Both the position numbers and the translations under genes were made by a program. From assembly GCA_036897095.1 (NCBI GenBank), contig JAYMSP010000184.1, forward strand, positions 1-64,000: a stretch of DNA of 64,000 nt, given 5' to 3'. Numbering within the stretch: position 1 is the first letter of the stretch; each line of letters opens with the position of its first letter. Source of the stretch: Plantago elongata (taxonomy: Eukaryota; Streptophyta; Magnoliopsida; Lamiales; Plantaginaceae). Of the stretch, positions 39,478 to 51,270 are shown one piece after another. Below the pieces are notes generated by a model. That model ran no database searches. It saw only the letters and a program-made list of their open reading frames with translations, and was not told where the DNA came from.

Positions 39478-39810
39478 TCAGTTCAATATAATTCAGTTCG
39501 ATTTAATTATAATTTAGAATGTGTTCTCTTCAACTGAAAACCACTCCAGTTCAGTTCGATTTAGTTATAATTTATATCTTACTTCAGTTCAGTCCGGTTC
39601 AGTCCAGTTTAGTTCAGTCCAGCTCGACTTAGTTATAATTTAAGTTGTGTTCTATTCAACTGAAAATCACTTCAGTCCAGTCCAGTCCAGTTCGACTTAA
39701 TTATAATTTATACTTTACTTCAGTCCAGTCCAGTTTAGTTCAGTAAATTTCAGTTGAAAAGAACACAGCCTTATACCTCAGTTCAGTTCAGTCAGTTCAG
39801 TTCAATTCAG
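39478..39810. repeat. CAGTT/CAGTC-rich inverted-repeat array
   Basis: Repeats of CAGTTCAG and CAGTCCAG alternate with TTATAATTTA blocks. The ends TGTTCTCTTCAACTGAAAA (39522) and TTTCAGTTGAAAAGAACAC (ending 39766) are inverted copies, and an internal TGTTCTATTCAACTGAAAA (39648) marks a second unit. A related diverged copy lies at 46040-46157. It looks like a MITE family with nested or tandem copies. Confidence 0.65.
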
Positions 39811-40822
39811 TTCAGTAACAAAAACCAAAACATTACAACCATTGATGAGGGCAGGGGTAGGCTAGTAATTAAAGATGCCAGAAGTTCTCTTAGCCAGCCC
39901 CTACCTGCCCTGGAATGCCATATGTTGCATAGTCCTATTGCTAGTTGCTACAGCTAGTAGCCACACTCCAAGCTTAAATTGCTGATGGGTACGTATCAGG
40001 GATGGCATACATCCATTTTTCAGTCTTGAATTTCATTTCCTCCCTGTTTAAAATCGGTATTGGAGATGATTGGGACCGACTCTTTCTTAAGTTGATTGTA
40101 AAGTTGCATTTCAAAAAGTTATCGAAGTGGTCTAGTTTCAATTTCTTCGGGTTTAAAATTGATGTTGGGTTCATATTGAAAATTCACATTTCAAGTAACT
40201 AGATCGTGATAGTCTGTCTAGACCGGGGTGATATCATTTTAAGTCTCATGAAGTGCTCCTTGTTTTTGTTGTGTTTGAACACGTTTGAAATTCCAGTAGA
40301 GGGGATGATTTGGCGTGGAAAATTTTTTGTTACACTTGTATTGATTTGAAGCGGGATACATCATCGAGCATTTTTATGCTCAATTTAAGTTCATTTATAC
40401 ATTAAAAACATTGTTTTGATATTCAAAGTGAAAATATTAAATTTCTTTTTTTTCCTTCGATTACATTGGAAAAATCTAGCTTAAATGCAAATCATGCATT
40501 TCAATTTCAAGTGCGTTGTATAGAAAGCAAATCACAAAATTCAAATGTTAAAATCGAAATACTAATCATGTATTTTCAACCAAACATTAAAGTATTTTAT
40601 AGAATTATTATAAATATTATTACTAGGAGTAATAGAGATGTAGGCTTTATTTAGCAAAAATAGCTGAAAATATAGATGGTAGCTGAAAATTTAGGTAATT
40701 TTTATTTTTAAACAAGCCAACTTGATTAACTTTTCAAATCAGTTGATTTGTTTAAAAAGTTGTATTCTCACAAATTTTTTGTAAATAAAACTCATTTTGT
40801 TAAAAATATAACTAAAAATTTA

Positions 40823-41075
40823 GGGGCTGAATGGCATGTGACTTAAATGTCCCGATTTAAATGCCTGAATAGTGATCGAAATTATAATGGTATTGTTAAA
40901 ATTGTGTTTGGTATAGAATTGTAATTAGATAGAGTATTATAGGTTTATTATATAGGTATATAAAAATGTTGATATTGTAGAGGCATTTTAATTTTCAGTA
41001 TTTAAATGTCATAACAAACATAAAATCTTCAAATATAATTTAAATGGTCATTTGAATGCAAATCCAATCAACCCC
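40823..41075. mobile_element. Harbinger-type MITE, 253 bp
   Basis: Ends GGGGCTGAATGG and CCAATCAACCCC, with TTA duplicated on both sides (40820-40822, 41076-41078). The interior shares GATTTAAATGCCTGAATAG with the copies at 42903 and 48776. Confidence 0.85.
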
Positions 41076-41725
41076 TTAGTGATAAAAATGAATGTAAACA
41101 CGACCACTCATGTAATGATATCTCGCAAAGGTTTTTCGTACTGGTTCAGGCTCCCTGTTCCTGCACAGTGCATACCCCTGAGGCCTATTTCTAAAATTAA
41201 CTGCTCCATTGAATCCACAATTTTGCAGCAGTAGATCTTTCAGGAAATTATACTAGTACAGTGTATTTCAGTGGTGAAAAAGTTAAAAGCACATTTGGTA
41301 ATCCGCAGTCTGATAAACTTTATATGCACAATTGACAAGGCCTTTGAACTCAGAAACACAAAATAAACTGCAAACCAATTGATAAGGCATGTCAAATACT
41401 CCATCCATACAATAATAATTCACACGTTTAACTTTTCACCTATTACAATGTCATAGAATGTTTTGTTTTGTATTTTATACATTAAATATTTAGCTCAATT
41501 TTTTCCCCACTAAACAAATAAGTTCCATTGAATTTGAATGATGTACCAAATTGTACAACTTCAATATTTTTGTTCATATATATATACCGCAATATATAAA
41601 TTTGGATTGTACTATGGGTGGGAGTGACCGGACGTTGGGGTCAAATTGCATCTGCTATCTCACATTTTACCCATTTACCTCCTTTACAAATTTCAACTAC
41701 TACACGTCCGTGTTGGTAAATACTG

Positions 41726-41832
41726 AGGTCATGTTTGTTATACCGCTGGAGTGGTCATTTCCCCACTGAAATCGATTGTACATAAAAATTTCAATTTTAA
41801 TTGAAAAAAGCCTCTCAAATTCTATACCAATC
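41726..41832 (+). repeat. Dispersed repeat, copy 2
   Basis: GAGGTCATGTTTGTTATACC start and the following TTTTAATTGAAAAAAGCC / CTCAAATTCTATACC match 38401-38510. Confidence 0.6.
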
Positions 41833-42902
41833 CTTGAAAGTTTGAATTTTAAATATATAATGCATGATATGTCTCCAAAGTGGGATAGAAGATATCAAAA
41901 GGTGAAACATTATTCCAGTAAATTGTACTACAATTTAAACATAACAATTTGAATTGACCAGTTGTTTCTCATGCAGTAGTAATCAAATTCGTTAAAGTGA
42001 ATAGTAGTACATACGAAAATAAGTTAGGGCCTCACCTTAGGGGTACAATTAAAATTCGGACCCACAATTAAAGTATGAACCGACTATTTGGAATGCAAAC
42101 CACGAACTTTGCAACCATTAGAGGCCTAGTTATGTAAGTACTATATTCATCCCAACTTCACAATTACAAAAGTGGAAGATTGAATTTTCATCATCTAAAA
42201 GAGGTCAAAATTGATTTGGACGCTCGCTAGGTATCGCTATCAATAATATCATTTTGGATGCGCCTTTTCAAAGTATGAGAATAGTCCCATTCCGTGAGTT
42301 TATACTCTCCACTCAATGCCTTGATCATAATACTTGCGTTTACGTGCATGCTTCCTAAGTTTTCATGTACAATTATTGCAATCGCGATCACTCTTTTAAC
42401 TTAATAACTAACATTTAATTAAAATTAAGAAAACTCAATTCATGTTTAATCGCGTATACTCAAATTAAATAGTTTTACACTTTATAATTGAAACTTTCAC
42501 TATCGATAAATATTGATCGCAAATAATTAATATGAAATCTACATGTGTGATTATCTACATTATTTTTAATTGATAAATGTATTAAGGGAAGGTTAACATA
42601 GAATAAGACTGCACACTATGGTACAGCGTGTAAATCGGCGTTGGTCCTTCGACCGTACCACAATTAAATTTGTAGCACTGTGGTGCGGTTGCTCCATGGG
42701 AAGGAGTAACTCGATCGGTTGCCCAACGATCGATCGAGTTACTTGTTTTTGTTGGGTCCCAAATGGGACCCAACTCTTTTTTTTTCTTTTTTATTAAGTA
42801 TTTAATTATTTAAAAGAATATATATAAAAATTATACCGTCATGTATATTTTTTGGAGATCTACAAAATTAAACCAGTGAAGATATATTTTCTCATACATT
42901 AA

Positions 42903-43152
42903 GAGACTGATTGGAGTAGTATTCAAATGCCTGTTTGGATGCTACTCGGGAATTTTGTGTTTGTTATGGCATTTAAATGCCGAAGATCGAAATGGCTCTA
43001 CAGTAGCAACATTTTTCTCTACCTATATAACAAACCTATAATACCCTATCCAATTACAATTTTATACCAAACAATTTAACAATCCCACTAAAATTTCGAT
43101 CACTATTCAGACATTTAAATCGGGACATTTAAGTCGTATGCCAATCAGCCCC
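42903..43152. mobile_element. Harbinger-type MITE, 250 bp
   Basis: Same family as 40823 and 48776, in the opposite orientation. Ends GAGACTGATTGG and CCAATCAGCCCC, with TAA duplicated at 42900-42902 and 43153-43155. Confidence 0.85.
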
Positions 43153-43652
43153 TAAATGTAACATTTTGTTCATCTACATTCGTATTTTATATTGTTTCAC
43201 TATTCTACTCGTAGTTTCAATGAAAACATCTCTTTTCACTTCAAATTTTCAATTTACATATTAATATAATTATAAGCAAAAATAAAAAAAATTAAAAGAA
43301 AATAAAAAATTACCCGCGACCACAATCACGACCGTCACTACTATGAAAAAATTAATCGCGACCAATTAAAATCTTACCATCGAATTTTCGGTATCACCAC
43401 CATGGACGGCATTAACAAGCTGAGGTGGAGTTTGAAAATGATGAAGACGTGATATTGTTTTATATACTGTATTTTTATTATTATTTCCTGAAGAAGGACG
43501 TTGCTTGGTTGAAACTCAAGCATGATTGTTCCTGCGCCACACTCCATTTCTTTATTTGTACATCCACTTATTGTTGGAGCCAAGAGGAGATAAAGTTTGG
43601 CACTGCTACATCACACATATGAGTAGCTAGCACTTAAAAATTCAGTCGAACA

Positions 43653-43763
43653 GTCGAACTACTACTACAAGCAGCAAGTATAATGGTGTTTATAAGTGAG
43701 TGACTCGAACCGTCGAACTATTACAACAAACATCAAGTATAATGGTGTTTATAAGTGAGTGAT
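43653..43763 (+). repeat. 59-bp tandem duplication
   Basis: A unit starting GTCGAACTA and containing AAGTATAATGGTGTTTATAA occurs at 43653-43711 and again from 43712. The second copy differs at several bases in its first third. Confidence 0.75.
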
Positions 43764-44539
43764 GAATTAGTTTTCATCCATTCAAATAAAAAAGGAAGAG
43801 ATGAGAACATGTTAGTATAATGTTCGGATGGTGAGTGCTCTTAATAATTCTCACATCCACAATTCAATGACATAATTATAGTAATCATACAAGACTAAAC
43901 AAATAGAGATAGTCAGTCCTACTCACCAATACCAAAGTCCATAATAGATTAATTTAATCAACTTAATTAGTGTAATTGTTAACAACTGGATTGGAAAACG
44001 ACTAGTATATTTTAATTAGTTCTAGCATACTGGTACTAACTACTAAGTAAGTATATATTCCAAGGAGAAACATTTAAAAAGGAAATTCACGAGTTTTAAT
44101 GATATGAATATGATATGATGATGGTGGCAACTGGCAAATAAGTTGGTGGAATGGTGGGTTTGGAGCATATTCGTTGAAAGTTGAACCCAACCGATCGATC
44201 GATAAAATGGCCAAATTTGAAGCACGCTAGTCGATAATGGGTGCGGTGCTGACTGCCTTAACTTGCCGACAATTTCAACTTTCTAATTATTCCATCGATT
44301 CCAAAAAAAGTTGCCCAACTTTTGTAGCAAGTTAACCCTTTCGGCTTAAGGATGACCGACCTTATTTCAAGGCCCGGATGGAACATGATGAAGTTATAAT
44401 AAGAACACTCACAACAGACCGTGTGAAGTCCTTTAATTAAAAAAAGAATTGAATGAAAATATATATAATCACAAAAATTAAAAGATTTACAGATTACTCA
44501 TCTTCCGAATTTGTCAATATCAAAACGAATACGTCGTTA

Positions 44540-45700
44540 TTTATCTATAAAAAGCGCTCGGATATGGCATACTTATTACTTTATGTGGACGATATCATCT
44601 TGGCCACTTCATCGACAACTCTTCGCCATTCGATCATGACTTAGCTTGCTTCAGAATTTACTATGAAAGATCATGGACCTTTGAATTATTTCCTTGGTAT
44701 TTTCGTAACTCGTCACAAGTCCGACATGTTTCTTTCTCAGCGTAAGTATGCAGAAGCAATTATTCAGCGCGCAGGTATGTCGTCATGCAAATTCACTGCT
44801 ACTCCGGTAGATACTAATCCTAAGATGAGTAGCACACTCGATACTCCTTATGACGATCCTACACATTATAGGAGTCTTGCTGGAGCTCTACAATATTCGA
44901 CTTTTACTCGCCCAGATATCTCATACGTTGTTCAGCAAGTGTGTCTACATATGCATGACCCAAAGGATATACATATGAATGCGTTAAAACGCATTATTCG
45001 ATACCTACAGGGAACCATACAGCACGGACTTCATCTCTACCCCTCCTCGGGTTCGGAGCTAGTATCCTACACTGATGCGGATTGGGGAGGTTGTCCAGAT
45101 ACTCGTCGTTCGACTTCAGGGTACTGTGTGTTTCTTGGGAATAATCTGATTTCGTGGTCATCCAAACGACAATCTACAATGTCTCGTTCCAGTGTTGAAG
45201 CTGAATATCGTGGGGGGTAGCTAATGTTGTTTATGAGTCTTGTTGGATTCGAAATATGTTACTAGAGCTTCATTGTCCCATTGAGAAGGCAACTCTCATA
45301 TACTGTGACAATATCAGTGATAGATATATCTGTCAGGCAATCCGGTTCAACACCAACGAACCAAGCATATTGAGATGGATATTAATTTTGTTCGTGAGCA
45401 AGTTGCCAGTGGGAAGATTCGTGTACTTCATGTTCCTTCACGCTACTAGATTGCATATATCTTCATGAATTGACTTCTTAGAGTTTTATTTGAGGATTTT
45501 AAATCTAGCCTAAGTGTTCGTCCTCCTCCTGCTTCGACTATTTATAGATTATGTAAATATACTAGAATTGGGATACTTATGTAATCTAGCTAAATTAAAA
45601 TTAGAATTAGTTTCCTAGTGTAGTTAGATTAGTTAGATTTCTCTCGTATAAATACTCATGCATTCTTTTCATTATAATTTACAGAAAATATTCTTTCAGA
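44540..45700 (+). mobile_element. Ty1/copia remnant: reverse transcriptase end, RNase H and 3' terminal sequence
   Basis: The plus strand encodes the C-terminal part of a copia reverse transcriptase (YVDDIIL motif, YFLGIFV, SLAGALQYSTFTRPDISY) and the RNase H domain (SYTDADWGGCPDTRRSTSGY, SSVEAEYRG). Downstream AT-rich DNA to about 45700 with a TATAAATA motif may be part of a 3' LTR. The element is 5' truncated and broken in several places. No matching 5' LTR was seen in the window. It is a different copia family from the element at 478-4762, judged from the LTR-like ends. Confidence 0.85.
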
Positions 45701-45713
45701 AGAAACTGATCCC

Positions 45714-45755
45714 GTGTAGGTGGTACCCCTTTGAGTGTAGGTGGTACCCCTTTGA
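45714..45755 (+). repeat. 21-bp perfect tandem duplication
   Basis: GTGTAGGTGGTACCCCTTTGA occurs twice in a row (45714-45734, 45735-45755). Confidence 0.85.
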
Positions 45756-48700
45756 GTGACTACCCTTAAATTATTCAACTACATATTATGACATCAATTT
45801 TACATTATTATGTATTAGAATATTATATTTTCACATTTTTACAAAAGGAAAAAAAGGCAATTCTTATATTATCAATATAAATTAACCAAGCAAAGCAATA
45901 TCACATAAATATATGAAATGATCACACATCATCCGAGCACTATCCACTCACAACCATTACAGGTACCAAAGACAACCCTTCCAAACCTTCAAATACAATT
46001 CGTTTTCGTAGCAAGAATGACCATTTTATCGTCTAATATGATTGTATTATCTTCAACTGATAATCATTTCAGTTCAATCAAGTTCGATGTATAATTTATA
46101 TATCACTTTAATTCAGTTCAGTATGATTCGATAAAGTTCAGTTGAAGAGAACAGAACCTATATATACAATTCATTATTATGATTATGACATCATATTCGT
46201 TACTCATTCCGTTCCTTCTCTTGTCCAACCGAGTCCATAGTCTTCCGCACTTGTTTATGACCGTGCTCAACTTGTCAATAATGCATTTGCAGTCTAGTCG
46301 TTGATACATCTTCTTCGTAGGAGCTAACCTAACCTACTATGTGTCTAATCACATAATGTGAATCTCATGTTTCCCGGGCTATAGTTTCCCATTCAAATTG
46401 ACCTTAACATACTTGGAAAAATCACGACAAATTCCACAAGTAGCTTCTACTTTTAACTTTCAAGGAAAGAAATGAAAAGGATATGGCACCAAATAATTGG
46501 TGCAAACATATATACCGGCGAATATGTAGGAGCATAGATTATTGCCGGACGGAATTTGATATGTTACAAAATTTCACTAAAAATGGTCCCTATCGTCTTT
46601 CCTTGCGCTTCCAGAAGTGAACGTGTGATAGGAACGTTAGCAAGCCTCAATTATGAGTTTCTATTCATTAGTACACGAACGGGTCATGTCGGTCTATTTC
46701 CAATTAAATATCATATTCGTTCAAATATTATCAATTTCTTTTTCGCCTCAATTATATTATTGAAGCTATATCTTGCACTTATTCATTCTATCTCGTACAT
46801 CTACTATCTATATCGCTATTATTAGATCAATATGATTTTAGTCGTATCCACAATATGCGAATATGATATATGAGGACGAGTCTACTAACGAAGGAAATGT
46901 CCATTTTAGTGTAGCTACTATACTAGCTAAGGAACGCACGAACGAATTAATTGGCGATCGAAACGAACAGGAACATGGGATGGGACGGGGGGTCCCTATT
47001 GACATTTCCCTTCACTTGATATAATTTAGCAAGTTGATAAGATTGTAATTCCAAAAATGTGTACAACCAAGGCATTGGACTTACAAACGTGTCGACTTTG
47101 TATTGTCTGAATTCCATCTTTGGGATTTTGGAAGGACAAGATATGCCTATGCCATACACTGCTCTATAATCCTGTCGACATATAAAGTAATTTATCACTA
47201 AAAACAGTTGCCTCACCTTTGCTATGTTTTTGTCATGCTTAATAGTTAATACGGTATGTTAGACCCAAGGCCATTTTAGTGGTGGTGACCGCACCACGAC
47301 GCGTCGTTGCACATCTTTTCTGCAGTGTTAACATGTCGTCGTCACTTTGTTGTCACGTTAAGAAATTTTTTAATTTATTTTTATTTTTTATATTTTTATT
47401 TACATTTTAATCATATTATAAGAGTGCTTAAATGTTGAATAAATAAAACTGTATTTTTTTAAGTTGTTTTATAATTTATTAAGGTTTAAAATTGAAGAAT
47501 TTTTTTTATTTTGTTAAAAACATATTAAATATATTATAATAGTGTTTAGAAGTTGAAATTAATAAAATTATATTTTTATTGGTTATTTTACAATTTTAAG
47601 TTTAATTAAGAGTAAAAATGAGTTCGGGATGGAATGATCCAAAAATAGTCATGAGTGATATCTATTTGAAGATTTTGAAGAGACGAACCCGTTAGTGATT
47701 TTAGTTATTTTTTATATTTTTATTTTTCGAATCATTCGCGTTTGAAATTGGACAAAATATAAAAAAAATAAAAAATGAAAGACATAATGGACACTTGGCA
47801 GCAGCCAAGCATTTACAACGCGTCACTACGGTTACTATGCTTATGTTATTAATTCTTTAGGGTTACGCGTCCATTGGAGACCGCCTAAAAGGTGCACAAC
47901 ATGATTCTTTAGGGTTGAATTTTAGGTGTCATATTTTACTAGTTACTATACTTATGTTATTGATATCGTTAAGTGGTGAGAATGTATTGTATTATAAGAG
48001 GATGATGTCATACTCGAAATAAAATCTATTTCGAATATAAATATACTTTTTTTATAGTTTATAAAATTGAAATTCGTGCATTGTTATAAGGGTATAAATC
48101 GTACAGTTGTTAGAAAAACTTTGAATTTGTATAGTTGAAAGCATCATATCGTGGTCCATTCGATCCCATGGGCAATGTCAATCTTAGCGGAAAGTTGATT
48201 GATCTAGGACAGGACCCAACTATTCGACAAATTTAATTGCATGGCTATATGATTCATGTAATGGCACATCTCTATCTCCTTCTTAAAGAAATGAAATTTT
48301 TCCATAAAGTTAATTAAGAGCTTTTCTTTTCTTTTGTTTAGTTCATATTTATAAAGATTGGAATTTAAATTAAAAAAAAGATTGGAATTGAGCTAAAGCA
48401 TGATGCTGGTTGGTGCAGATTCCAATTATATGGTGGCATGCATGGTCCAGGCTCTGGGAATGGTCACTCTTGTATCCGTGAATATTTATCACCAATCAGG
48501 ATGCACACGTGTGACGTACATAGACATTATCCTGCCTTTGTATGATTATATCTATTTTCTTTAAATATATAAGAAAAGAAAATACATTAAAATATTCACT
48601 TAAAATGTCTTCCATATAAAATTCTCGCCAATACATGTACAATACGTTCAAATATCACAAAACTATTCTTTTCTGATTTTAATTTCATACACATAATCTA

Positions 48701-48775
48701 ATTATATACTAGTAAAATTATTGTCTTTCTTCTATTCAAAATATATTTCTAAGTTTGAAGTTTTTCGAAGATGTA
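45756..48775. other. Intergenic, AT-rich, no gene recognised
   Basis: About 3 kb with only short open frames lacking domains. A CAGTT-type repeat copy lies at 46040-46157. The stretch 47340-47770 is very AT-rich with ATTTTTATTT runs and is bounded by GC-richer DNA containing ACGCG words (about 47290-47310, 47815-47870), possibly an unclassified element. Confidence 0.4.
46040..46157. repeat. Diverged copy of the CAGTT inverted-repeat family
   Basis: TCTTCAACTGATAATC at the left, and TTCAGTTGAAGAGAACAG at the right as its inverted counterpart. The interior has CAGTTCAATCAAGTTCGAT, as at 39.5 kb. Confidence 0.6.
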
Positions 48776-49028
48776 GGGGCTGATTGGCGTGCGATTTAAA
48801 TGTCACGATTTAAATGCCTGAATAGTGATCGAAATTGTAGTGGGATTGTTAAAATTGTGTCTGGTATAGAATTGTATTTGGATAGGGTATTATAGTTTTG
48901 TTATATAGATTGAGAAAAATGTTGTTAATGTAGAGGCATTTCGATATTCGACATTTAAATGTCATAACAAACACAAAATCCCTGAGTAGCATCCAAACGT
49001 GCATTTGAATGCTACTCCAATCAGCCCC
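48776..49028. mobile_element. Harbinger-type MITE, 253 bp
   Basis: Ends GGGGCTGATTGG and CCAATCAGCCCC, with GTA duplicated at 48773-48775 and 49029-49031. Same length as the copy at 40823. Confidence 0.88.
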
Positions 49029-49419
49029 GTATACATATGAAGCCGGCCCATAGCCCGACTTACTTGAAACTATACTTGTCATTTAAATATTTGGAAATAC
49101 CACTATTTTGTTATTGTGAGAAACAGTCTAAGGATCCTCATTAACTAGGCTTATAAGTGGTCTCATCCATCTACAAAACATCAATTTTTTCTTATTTAAA
49201 TATATTTGTAATGTGACATTATAAATTATTACATTAATTTTCAAAATAAGTAATAGTTAGATAACAATTGATTGTTATTTGATGGAACATCAAATTAAAT
49301 ACATGGAATTTAATTTAATTTATGGATTGGCTGCTTTCAAACTGTATTTGAATGACTGCCATCCCATCTGTTTTGACTATGTATGATTGGCTTGATGACA
49401 AGTAGTTGTCTATTACTTC

Positions 49420-49578
49420 GGGGTTTTATAGCATGGCACTCGAATGACCATTTGAATGAGACTTTGGTGAAATTGTGTTTAGAATGGAATTGAAATGGGG
49501 TATCTGAAGTGTATTTTAGACCAAATCAATATTTATCGAGCCAAATGGAGGCATTTAAATGCCTGGCCAATCAACCCC
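49420..49578. mobile_element. Short Harbinger-type MITE, 159 bp
   Basis: Left end GGGGTTTTATAGCATGG, right end GGCCAATCAACCCC, with TTC duplicated at 49417-49419 and 49579-49581. The interior (GAAATTGTGTTT, GAGCCAAATGG, GGCATTTAAATGCC) matches the short copy at 1745-1892. Confidence 0.8.
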
Positions 49579-49581
49579 TTC

Positions 49582-51270
49582 AATTTTTTTTTTTCACGTT
49601 GGAGTCTGAGTATTATTGTGTTTGTACGCTAAATTTTTTTTCACCTACTGTAAAGTACCCCGATATTATAAATGTTATGTCATAATTGTACTACGTGAAC
49701 TATATATAATACTGTTCAAAACTACTCAAGTAATATAACGCACGGAACATATTAATTGCAGGGTGGAGAAAGGTGTCCAGTTATTTAGATGGATCCGAAT
49801 TGTTATTAAAATCAACAAAAAAACATTATTATTGGCTTAAACTCAAAGCCGTCGCTTGCAATTTAACAATTGTATTATTATTCGTAATGGTCTAATCACA
49901 ACAAGATGAGACACCATGCATATCTCATAATGTTAATTAACATTGAAATTGCACCAACCTTCTAATTTTATTATCCTAATTGGATATGCATGTACGTAAA
50001 CTCATATATTATACTATATTATTTAGGGACCAATTATTGAGTTGTGCTATGAATATTATTAAGATCTTACCATAAAAATTCAAAAAGATAATTATTTCAC
50101 TTCCAAGCTGCTCGTTCTAAGAGTCTAAGCTGCCAAAGTGCCCTAACTCTTAGGCTCTCAGGTCTTACCACACCTCTACCCTGGGCTGATCCCGATACTG
50201 GTATAGCCGATCCTCGGTTCTAGGTACGCTTCCGAAGAGCTCTGATTTTGCCTCCGAACCCATGTAACAAGTTCTGGAATCATTTTCTTTAATGAAAAAT
50301 GAGAGTTCCGGCATGGAACTGGTCCAAAAATGGTATTCGAAACCATGGTTTCTCGATTCCAAGGTCTTGATGTGGTTGATGGTTGCCGAACAATTAACCA
50401 CAGAATAATTTGCTGAAATACTACTCTAGCTCATCTGTACTTCCTAGTTCATACTTAAAAATGCAAGAAGCTTGGAATGGAAAGGCTGGTTTTATAAACT
50501 CTGGGTCCATTTTCTTATATGGGCTCAAGTCCATGGCTAAATTGTTAACTGGGCCTGGGCTATGCCAGCAACAAATGGGTTCATAACCTCATTGATCCAG
50601 TACTAAACAAGGGTTTTGGCTAATCTCATTAGTAGAAACAATTAGACAAGGGTTTTGGCTAATCTCATTAATATGTCGCATTGTACTACCATTTAAAATT
50701 AAATAAGTGTCAAAATCTAAGAATTTTAATTAATTTGTTAACAATTTTTAAAATTTAAACAATTTTATAAATATAATAGGGTAGCTGATCAGAGCCGGAG
50801 CTCCAATCAAATAAAAAAATAATAACTTTTTTTATACAATTTGAAATTGATGTATTTGTAGATATTTAAAGATCGGGATTGATTTGATATTATCTGTGGG
50901 TATATTTATTAAATTAAAAATATAAAAGGGTGTCAAGTAATTTAATCTTAGGATATATTTTATTATATTGCGACGTAGTGCGATGTTATTATGCAACAGT
51001 GTGACACTTCATCGCATTAATAATTAATCAACGGATGAAATTGAATCAAAATTTGATTCAATGGTTAAAAGAATTGCACTATTATTAATACAGACAGTAG
51101 TTTCCGTAGCCGCATTAAACAAGCTAATGTACAATGGTCACAGACTCACATTAGACCGAGTCACTTATTCTCGACAGGCTTGGCTAACTTATATGACTTG
51201 TCCAAGCTGTACTCTCCAACAATAGAATCAGTAATACATCAAATTTGTTATTGCAAAACATCTGAATTCT
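49582..51270. other. Intergenic region downstream of the purple acid phosphatase gene
   Basis: About 1.7 kb. The stretch 50160-50405 is less AT-rich and open on the minus strand for 78 codons, but no domain is recognised; it could be a transposon or gene fragment. A tandem duplication lies at about 50607-50671. The end should include the phosphatase 3' UTR. Confidence 0.4.
50607..50671 (+). repeat. Short direct duplication
   Basis: ACAAGGGTTTTGGCTAATCT and following bases occur twice about 38 bp apart. Confidence 0.75.

Larger units (their letters stand above)
38017..44539. other. Gene-poor, repeat-rich interval
   Basis: About 6.5 kb with no gene recognised. It holds two related repeats (38401, 41726), a CAGTT-rich inverted-repeat array (39478-39810), two Harbinger-type MITEs and a 59-bp tandem duplication, listed separately. 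The rest is AT-rich with only short open frames lacking domains. Confidence 0.55.

Noticed and set aside
47262-47890. Possible transposon bounded by ACGCG-containing sequences
   Set aside because: The proposed ends match only weakly in inverted orientation and no target duplication was found.
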